Part shown: positions 1 to 5,695 of the stretch, one piece after another
Layout of the letters: every line of letters begins with the position of its first letter
How positions within the stretch are numbered: the first letter of the stretch is position 1
Assembly: GCA_002794515.1 (NCBI GenBank)
Contig: PGTJ01000062.1
Span: 1 to 10,631, forward strand
Direction: 5' to 3'
DNA from: Phototrophicales bacterium
GTDB lineage: Bacteria > Chloroflexota > Anaerolineae > Aggregatilineales > Phototrophicaceae
Length of the DNA: 10,631 nt
Notes under the pieces: model-generated
What the model was told of the DNA's origin: nothing
Databases searched by the model: none
The model's input: the letters and a program-made list of their open reading frames with translations, nothing else
Translations under genes and position numbers: made by a program

Positions 1-581
1 ATATAAACCAGCGCTGTCACAGCCAATGCTGACAAGCTGATTGCAAAAAAATCGGTCAGGTTATTTTGGGCTAATAATTCACCACTGACAATATAATCGG
101 GATAAGCAAGAATATATGGACGTAATGATAGCGCGAGAATAATACCAGCAATGGTGACAATAAAACCGAGATATAATCCTTTGATGCCCAACAGAAGACC
201 CGCAACGAGGATAGTCATCATCATCACCATGGTATTGAATCCGTTGAACAAACCCGAATTATAGGTGTTTCCGATTGTCAGAAAACACAGGGCAATGAAA
301 GCCGTCCACGAGGCAATATTGAGCTTTGCGATACGAACAAAATATAGACTCAATATGGCAAATAAGATAAAAAAAACCATCAAGGTCAAATCCCCAAAAC
401 GCCCCGTCCTGAGGACATATCCTAACAACGAATCTGGTGCATATTGGGTTGATGTGAAGAAGATGGCATATACAAAATAGCTCACCGTAGAGATGACGAC
501 AAAAGAGATAATGACCATTGCCTGTTGACGTTGCAATTCGTCATGATAAATTCTCTCTACATTAAATAATCGCCTAATCAT
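1..581 (-). CDS. Partial multi-pass membrane protein (N-terminal 193 aa), possible sensor module
   Basis: Reading the complement from an ATG at 581 gives an uninterrupted frame to the left edge, so only the N-terminus (193 codons) is present. It begins MIRRLFNVERIYHDELQRQQ, a short charged cytoplasmic-looking stretch. About six hydrophobic segments follow, near residues 21-42, 64-84, 92-104, 117-134, 136-155 and 176-193. A good Shine-Dalgarno (GAGG, complement of 589-592) sits 7 bases before the ATG and starts right after the stop of the upstream poly-GAF gene, so the gene is the fourth of the operon. No catalytic motif is visible in this part. From its place behind two receivers and a poly-GAF protein I infer the membrane-sensor half of a signalling protein, perhaps a histidine kinase or another GAF protein whose cytoplasmic part lies outside the window. 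A transporter is not excluded. Confidence 0.75.
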   Translation of the reverse strand, partial: MIRRLFNVERIYHDELQRQQAMVIISFVVISTVSYFVYAIFFTSTQYAPDSLLGYVLRTGRFGDLTLMVFFILFAILSLYFVRIAKLNIASWTAFIALCFLTIGNTYNSGLFNGFNTMVMMMTILVAGLLLGIKGLYLGFIVTIAGIILALSLRPYILAYPDYIVSGELLAQNNLTDFFAISLSALAVTALVY

Positions 582-593
582 CTCGCCACCTCA

Positions 594-3500
594 TCAATTC
601 TCATCGCCCGTCATAAGGCGGATGCGGGCACGTTTTGCGCCAATTGCTTTGCCCACTTCGTTCAGCGTCACTTTCAAAATCTGATCTATCTCGGTCTGTT
701 TTTGTAATTGACTGGCAATATCGTTGACCATCGCCTTCGTACGCGCTAGGGTTTGGCTTTGGCTATAGGTCTCGGCATTTTCGATACCGATGCCAATCTG
801 GCTGACCAATTGTTGAAAAATCGCCGAGTCAGTGTTGGTATAAGTATTGATTTTGCGACTGCCAATTTCGACAACACCCACACATGCGCCACGTACCGAT
901 AACGGCAAACTAATCGAATTTTGGATGGTCTCATCAAATGTGAAGCGATAATTGGTTTTCGTCAGGTCATTAGCAGAAAACATACGCTGAGATTTGATCA
1001 CCTGCCCTGCCGTTGTATTCTCTTCATTGACAGGGGTCAGATCGGTCATATTCACTTGCACGGCAGATCCCTCGCTATATGCCACCCGATGCCAAACTTG
1101 ATGCTGAGGGTCGAATAATATCACCGTTGCCATATCAACCGATAATATTTGTTGCACATCTTCGAGGGCGATTTTGAGCAATGAAGGCACATCTAACACG
1201 GCTTGTAAGGCTTGGCTAAAGCCAGCAATCGCCTCCATCTGGCGGGCTTGACGGCGTGTATTTTGTAACAGGCGGATATTCTGCAAAGTCACTGCCATTT
1301 GTGCCGTGATGGTGCGGGCAAAATCGATCATCATTGGTGTGAACTCACGATGTTCATCATAGATATCTAACCCAACTGAACCAATAAAGCCGACACGAGT
1401 ATCGACAAGGGGCAAAATGGCAATCGATTTGACATTGACTTTCATGAGAGTCTCGCGGGTTTGTGGGCTGATATTGGTGGATGTGGCGATATGATTAACG
1501 ACAATTGGATCTGGTTGTTGACGCAAACGGCGCTGAAATTCGTCATCTCGTGCCGAGAATGTTAATCCAACCGCGCCAAAATTGGGATATTCGCTGACCA
1601 CCGTGGCAATATCACTAAATTCGGTTAATAAGGTAATGCCCGCATGATCTATATTAATGGCATCAACCAGCGCACGTAAGGTTTTGTCCATCACAGCTTG
1701 TTCGGTTTGCAAGGTGATGAGTGTGCTAGATAGGTCGTTAATCACGCGCAATGCTCGCACTTGCGTGCTGAGCGATTCGGCAGTGACCTTCGCTTCATTC
1801 AACAAACGCCGATTTTCGATGGTGAGTGCCAATTGGTCGGCAATGGCGAATAAATTATTCCGTTGTAACTCGCTAATTTCGTAACCAACTTGTTTGCCCA
1901 AGCTCATCACCCCCAATAACCGCGAGCCAACGCGCAAACCCAAGTTAAATGTGCTATAAATCCCTTTTTGCAAGTAGAATTGAATGGCGTTTTTAATCAA
2001 TGGTTGATAGGGTGGGCGCAAATCTGGCACACTCGAACTGCCACCTTGTAACAAATGATTAACCAAGTCTTTGAGTTCTTGGGGACGCTCAACGGTTGTT
2101 AAGTCATCGACCAAATCGGGTGTAAACACTTCTTGATGCGTAGCGACAACACGCAAGGTCGAGAACGCTGGCATATCACCCGCCATAATGACCCGCTCAG
2201 CTTTATCAAAAAACAGGAGCGAAAGACATGTAATTTCATCGGGTAATAAATCAATGAGCAAGCGCCCCATTGTGGCATAATCATCGGCGATAGAAATGGC
2301 TTGGTTGGCTTGTACAAGGCGTTGGGCGAATTGTTGCGCGGTTTGTGTTTCTTGGAGCAATTGTCGACCACGAATCGTCAGACCAATTTGGTCGGCAATG
2401 CTGGTATAGGCACTAATCTCTTCTTCACTCAAAATATATTCGCTATCAGCGATAACCGATAATGTGCCGATCAGCTCATCGCCCACCCGTAACCCAAAGG
2501 AAGCAGTCCAGACGATATCCGATAAGCCGAGTGGCAATTGGATGGTCGGTGGCAGTTCTTCTTCGTGGATATAAGGCAACCCTGATAGCATGTGTTGAAT
2601 AGCTGATGCAGAAGGGATTGGTATGGCTTCGGCAATAGGCATATCAACCGTCTTCAATGATGTAGAATAGGCAACCGCCAAATGTGCCTTTGGTGAAGAA
2701 CCATCGCGTATGGGCGCATCGAATAAGGCGATAATCACACCACTAAAACGTTTGCCCAATGTATACATCACCCCTTGCCCCATATAGCCGATGGTTTGCG
2801 CGGTCGCAATCAGGCGGTTTGCCATGAGCAATTCATTAATAATCCGTTGCGATTCGTTGGCTTTTTCGGTCAATAAACGGACTTCGGTCAATGCACCGAC
2901 CAATTCGCTGATGTTCTGAAAAGCGTTAATTTCATCACGACTAAAGGCACGTTTTTGCCGACTCATGACCACCATCACGCCAATTGGAATTCGCCCATTA
3001 GAAATTGGGACACTGAATGCCGATTTAACACCTTGCACATTCAGCCATTCGGCAAAACGCACCCCTAGTGTATCAGTCGTCATCAAGTCGCTATCATCAA
3101 TGATGAAGGTTTCACCATCTATCACGCCTGCTTGCACTTTTTCGCCCAAGTCTTGCCAGCGTAATTCGCGTTCTATATCCCATTCGAGCAAGCGATTACG
3201 ATTAGCCACCGCTCGCACAACCCAATGGCTAATCTTTGTGCCAGAATACACCAATTCCATCATCGCCAACGACCGACCCTTTTGGGGCAATAAGTAATGG
3301 GCGATGATTTGCGCCATATCACCCAATTCTTGCCCGGCGAGCAATTGATTAAACACCTGCGCTTGGCGTTCACTCAGGTCATGACTAGATGTTTTTTCGG
3401 TGATGAGGTTATTCAATTCGACTTGTGATGTGGCGAGTTGAACAAGGCTGAAATACCATTCTAACTCGAATGGTGTGGGTTCTAATGGACCGCGTACGCT

Positions 3501-4010
3501 ATTCAGATTGATAATGCCGATGGTGCGCCCGCCAGAACGCATCGGAAAAATAATATACGATTCGATGGTTTTATCCATGAATTGCACACGCAAATCAGGG
3601 CGTTCTTGGGTATCGGCGATATAAACAGGGACACCATCTTCAAAAATGGGTTTATATAAATCACCCAATTTGGTGGCGGGAATATCCATGAAAAAATCGG
3701 CTTCATACCCTTCACGGCGATTCGCCACTGCGACACAGGTCAATCCCTCAATATCACCATTGGAATCTAAATTGAATAAATTGACCGAGAAAAACTGACC
3801 CGATGCCACAATATCTTTCGCCAACGCCGTGGCGATCTCCATAAATGAGGTACTCTTGGCGAGCCGTTGGCTGACTTGGGTTTGGAGGCGGATAAAATCA
3901 ATCAATAACGATTGGGCGTGATGTTTTGCCACTGGCGACATATCACCCGCCTGTTCCCACTCACTCAGACGCTCAAATAACGAGACAATCGCGCCTTTTT
4001 CTGATGGCAT
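594..4010 (-). CDS. Poly-GAF domain protein (six GAF domains plus a stub), no output domain
   Basis: A very long signalling protein of about 1138 aa. Repeated GAF-type units can be followed by their pattern (amphipathic helix, hydrophobic strands, a late strand such as IIFPMRSGGRTIGIINL, then a helix with QLA...IEN-like ends). Approximate residues are 55-205, 215-383, 392-553, 565-738, 754-916 and 928-1084. A seventh unit starts near 1094 but ends after its second strand (AKRARIRLM). GAF domains bind small ligands such as cyclic nucleotides, haem or bilins, or mediate dimerisation. No histidine kinase, GGDEF, PP2C or DNA-binding domain is seen, nor any membrane segment, so the protein is probably a soluble sensor or scaffold. 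Two starts are possible: the ATG at 4016 has only 3 bases to AGGAG (4020-4024), while the ATG at 4010 has 9, so 4010 is preferred. The gene lies between two receivers and a membrane protein in one operon. No bilin-type Cys position could be assigned. Confidence 0.9.
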   Translation of the reverse strand: MPSEKGAIVSLFERLSEWEQAGDMSPVAKHHAQSLLIDFIRLQTQVSQRLAKSTSFMEIATALAKDIVASGQFFSVNLFNLDSNGDIEGLTCVAVANRREGYEADFFMDIPATKLGDLYKPIFEDGVPVYIADTQERPDLRVQFMDKTIESYIIFPMRSGGRTIGIINLNSVRGPLEPTPFELEWYFSLVQLATSQVELNNLITEKTSSHDLSERQAQVFNQLLAGQELGDMAQIIAHYLLPQKGRSLAMMELVYSGTKISHWVVRAVANRNRLLEWDIERELRWQDLGEKVQAGVIDGETFIIDDSDLMTTDTLGVRFAEWLNVQGVKSAFSVPISNGRIPIGVMVVMSRQKRAFSRDEINAFQNISELVGALTEVRLLTEKANESQRIINELLMANRLIATAQTIGYMGQGVMYTLGKRFSGVIIALFDAPIRDGSSPKAHLAVAYSTSLKTVDMPIAEAIPIPSASAIQHMLSGLPYIHEEELPPTIQLPLGLSDIVWTASFGLRVGDELIGTLSVIADSEYILSEEEISAYTSIADQIGLTIRGRQLLQETQTAQQFAQRLVQANQAISIADDYATMGRLLIDLLPDEITCLSLLFFDKAERVIMAGDMPAFSTLRVVATHQEVFTPDLVDDLTTVERPQELKDLVNHLLQGGSSSVPDLRPPYQPLIKNAIQFYLQKGIYSTFNLGLRVGSRLLGVMSLGKQVGYEISELQRNNLFAIADQLALTIENRRLLNEAKVTAESLSTQVRALRVINDLSSTLITLQTEQAVMDKTLRALVDAINIDHAGITLLTEFSDIATVVSEYPNFGAVGLTFSARDDEFQRRLRQQPDPIVVNHIATSTNISPQTRETLMKVNVKSIAILPLVDTRVGFIGSVGLDIYDEHREFTPMMIDFARTITAQMAVTLQNIRLLQNTRRQARQMEAIAGFSQALQAVLDVPSLLKIALEDVQQILSVDMATVILFDPQHQVWHRVAYSEGSAVQVNMTDLTPVNEENTTAGQVIKSQRMFSANDLTKTNYRFTFDETIQNSISLPLSVRGACVGVVEIGSRKINTYTNTDSAIFQQLVSQIGIGIENAETYSQSQTLARTKAMVNDIASQLQKQTEIDQILKVTLNEVGKAIGAKRARIRLMTGDEN

Positions 4011-4047
4011 AAACATTCACTCCTATACAATTGATAAACGGGTTAGG

Positions 4048-4470
4048 TTATTTCCATTCCCATACTTGTTCACCAGAAAGTAATCGCTTGATTTGATCTG
4101 GAAAACGGTCTGGATCGAGGGGTTTACCCAAAAATCCGTCAAAACCTGCTTTTTGTGCGCGACGCATTTGGTCTTCACTGGCTTCTGCCGTGACGGCACA
4201 CACGATGGTATCTTTTAGACGGGGATGTGCGCGAACTTTCTGCAACGCCTGATAACCATCTTCGTATGGTAGACGAATATCCATCAGGATGAGGTCGATT
4301 TTGGCGAGGGTCTCGGCGAATTGCACCACCTGCCAACCAGATGTCTTCCATTCACAGCGTTGTACGCCCATAAACGCCAGCATTCGCGCAATCAGCACAA
4401 AATTTGGCACGTTATCTTCTACAACCAAGACATGCGCTTCACTTGGATCAATCGGAAATTGGCTTGCCAT
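4048..4470 (-). CDS. Single-domain response regulator (second of the pair)
   Basis: A 140-aa protein that is essentially one CheY-like receiver domain. The acidic pocket is in VLVVEDN (E18, D19), the phospho-acceptor Asp is D64 in ILMDIRLP, the switch Thr is T94 in AVTAEAS, and the conserved Lys is K116 in FLGKPLD. All catalytic residues are therefore present. There is no DNA-binding or enzymatic output domain, only a short tail ending WEWK, so it probably acts by protein-protein contact or as a phosphate shuttle. It follows the first receiver gene by 6 bases. Its Shine-Dalgarno AAGG (complement of 4480-4483) lies in the last sense codon of that gene, which suggests translational coupling. 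The 31-37 bases to the poly-GAF gene show no terminator. The partner kinase is not identified in the window. Confidence 0.93.
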   Translation of the reverse strand: MASQFPIDPSEAHVLVVEDNVPNFVLIARMLAFMGVQRCEWKTSGWQVVQFAETLAKIDLILMDIRLPYEDGYQALQKVRAHPRLKDTIVCAVTAEASEDQMRRAQKAGFDGFLGKPLDPDRFPDQIKRLLSGEQVWEWK

Positions 4471-4476
4471 AAATAA

Positions 4477-4839
4477 CTACCTTAAATACTGACTGATTTG
4501 CTCGACAAAAATATCTATATCTATCGGCTTGCCGATGTAACCATCGCAACCGGCTTCTAATGAGCGTTCTCTATCACCTTCCATCACATTTGCCGTCAGG
4601 GCAATAATGGGGATGTGGGCGATTTGGGGCATACTGCGGATTTTGGCAGTGGCGGTCAAGCCATCCATACCCGGCATACTCATATCCATCAAGATGAGAT
4701 CTGGCGGATTATCGAGTGCCTTATTAATACCATCTACGGCATTGCTGGCTTCATCGACATCAAAGCCATCTGCCATCAACACACGACGCACTAACATTCG
4801 ATTATTCGCGTCATCTTCGATATACAAAATGCGCGTCAT
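4477..4839 (-). CDS. Single-domain response regulator (first gene of the operon)
   Basis: A 120-aa CheY-like receiver starting MTRILYIEDDANNRMLVRRV. The acidic pocket is E8/D9/D10, the phospho-acceptor is D52 in LILMDMSMPGMDG, the switch Thr is T82 in ALTANVM, and the conserved Lys is K104 in YIGKPID, so it should be phosphorylatable. The frame stays open upstream to an ATG at 4869, but the ATG at 4839 is chosen: it has GGAG (complement of 4848-4851) at 8 bases and begins directly with the first strand of the fold. The earlier start would add ten residues unlike the family. The sequence resembles receivers of hybrid histidine kinases and DivK-like single-domain regulators. It is the promoter-proximal gene, so it and the next receiver are likely made together with the poly-GAF protein and the membrane protein. 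Confidence 0.94.
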   Translation of the reverse strand: MTRILYIEDDANNRMLVRRVLMADGFDVDEASNAVDGINKALDNPPDLILMDMSMPGMDGLTATAKIRSMPQIAHIPIIALTANVMEGDRERSLEAGCDGYIGKPIDIDIFVEQISQYLR

Positions 4840-4899
4840 TTTACCCACTCCAGAAGGCGATTTGCACAATGGTTAAAAACACGTTTGCTTACACATCAC

Positions 4900-4929
4900 A
4901 TTGTAACGAAAGTTCCTATAAAAAGCCAA
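4900..4929 (-). promoter_or_regulatory. Candidate sigma70-type promoter of the signalling operon
   Basis: On the complement, TTGGCT (4929-4924) and TACAAT (4905-4900) are separated by 18 bases. The -10 matches TATAAT at five of six positions and the -35 matches TTGACA at four of six. The predicted start near 4893 would give an untranslated leader of about 50 bases before the ATG at 4839. The surrounding DNA is AT-rich, as expected for a promoter region. Confidence 0.5.
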
Positions 4930-5060
4930 ATTTTTTTCTTTTTCATCATACAAGTAAAACCCAAATTACGCTACGTCTTATCGTCTTAACGAACCAATCT
5001 AAGACCGATTTCTCACATACTACACACTTATCAAACGTCACTATGAAATCATTTGTAAGT
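4930..5060. other. AT-rich divergent intergenic region
   Basis: Between the first receiver gene (minus) and the cyclophilin gene (plus) lie 274 bases (4840-5113) without a convincing gene. Apart from the two candidate promoters annotated separately, the stretch is AT-rich, with a run of seven T at 4931-4937. I see no inverted repeat that would clearly mark an operator or riboswitch. A 74-codon open frame on the plus strand here has no ribosome binding site and no recognisable protein character. Confidence 0.5.
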
Positions 5061-5061
5061 A

Positions 5062-5070
5062 TGCTATTCT
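5062..5070 (+). promoter_or_regulatory. Candidate extended -10 promoter of the cyclophilin gene
   Basis: The sequence TGCTATTCT contains a TGn extension followed by TATTCT, four of six matches to TATAAT. No good -35 hexamer is found 16-18 bases upstream, which fits an extended -10 promoter. Transcription would start near 5077, leaving a leader of roughly 37 bases to the ATG at 5114. A second motif of the same form (TGTTATGCT) precedes the peptidase gene at 8566-8574. Confidence 0.35.
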
Positions 5071-5113
5071 GTGATTATCGATTCAAATCATGACCGACAC
5101 GAGAGGACATATC

Positions 5114-5599
5114 ATGAAACAATATAAAAGCGCACCCGATATGCAAATTGACCCCAAAAAACGGTATATCGCGCAAATTCAGACGACAAAAGGTCTGATT
5201 GAGATTGAACTATTCGCCGAAAAAGCCCCCATCACCGTCAATAACTTTGTGTTTTTGGCGCGTGAAGGCTTTTATGATGGCATTGTATTCCACCGCGTAA
5301 TCGCCAATTTCATGATTCAAGGTGGCGACCCCACAGGCACAGGCACAGGCGGACCGGGTTATAAATGGCGTGATGAACCCAGCGCACTCGCCCTCAAGCA
5401 TAGTGGACCGGGCATTCTGAGCATGGCGAATGCCGGTCCCAACACCAACGGCTCACAATTTTTCATCACCCATGTCGAAACCCCCTGGCTAAATGGCAAA
5501 CACGCCGTGTTCGGTCAAGTCATTGGTGATGGTCAAAAAGTGGTGGATGCCATTCGTCAGGGTGATAAAATGGAAAAAGTGACGATTATCGAGCAATAA
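5114..5599 (+). CDS. Cyclophilin-type peptidyl-prolyl cis-trans isomerase
   Basis: A 161-aa cytosolic-type cyclophilin that catalyses cis-trans isomerisation of Xaa-Pro bonds and helps protein folding. Signature elements are all present: FHRV with catalytic R61, NFMIQGGDPTGTGTGGPGY around residues 65-83 (F66, M67, Q69), NTNGSQFFIT around 110-119, and TPWLNGKHAVFG around 123-134 with the Trp (W125) linked to cyclosporin sensitivity and the His of the pocket (H130). There is no signal peptide or lipobox, so it should act in the cytoplasm. The frame extends upstream to an ATG at 5090, but the ATG at 5114 is preferred because AGAGG (5102-5106) lies 7 bases before it. It stands alone: divergent from the signalling operon and convergent with the dehydrogenase gene. 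The N-terminal 18 residues before the first strand (YIAQIQTTKG) are a short, family-typical extension. Confidence 0.96.
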   Translation: MKQYKSAPDMQIDPKKRYIAQIQTTKGLIEIELFAEKAPITVNNFVFLAREGFYDGIVFHRVIANFMIQGGDPTGTGTGGPGYKWRDEPSALALKHSGPGILSMANAGPNTNGSQFFITHVETPWLNGKHAVFGQVIGDGQKVVDAIRQGDKMEKVTIIEQ

Positions 5600-5626
5600 C
5601 CCCGCAGCGAAATACATGGTGCTAGT

Positions 5627-5651
5627 CGCCAGATGCCTTTTGCATCTGGCG
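5627..5651. terminator. Perfect 10-bp hairpin between convergent genes, likely bidirectional terminator
   Basis: CGCCAGATGC (5627-5636) pairs perfectly with GCATCTGGCG (5642-5651) around a 5-base loop CTTTT. It lies 27 bases after the cyclophilin stop and 44 bases beyond the dehydrogenase stop on the other strand, where a shared terminator would be expected. No T tract follows on either strand, so it is not a textbook intrinsic terminator. A second short inverted repeat (GGCGCT 5648-5653 with AGCGCC 5664-5669) overlaps its right arm and could compete with it. Confidence 0.5.
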
Positions 5652-5695
5652 CTGAACACATTGAGCGCCCTCATCATGCCCATCATCTTTACTTT

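Noticed and set aside
594..740. Recent frameshift cutting a seventh GAF domain
   Set aside because: The stop is immediately followed by a proper ribosome binding site and start of the next gene, which leaves no room for a lost remainder.
4869..5093. Plus-strand open frame of 74 codons between the operon and the cyclophilin gene
   Set aside because: No ribosome binding site, low-complexity polar content, and it lies over the candidate promoters. Its openness is explained by AT-rich noise.
5090..5113. Earlier ATG for the cyclophilin
   Set aside because: No Shine-Dalgarno before it, while AGAGG lies 7 bases before the ATG at 5114.
5334..5351. Three tandem copies of ACAGGC
   Set aside because: They encode the conserved Thr-Gly-rich loop after GGDP of cyclophilins, so protein constraint explains them.
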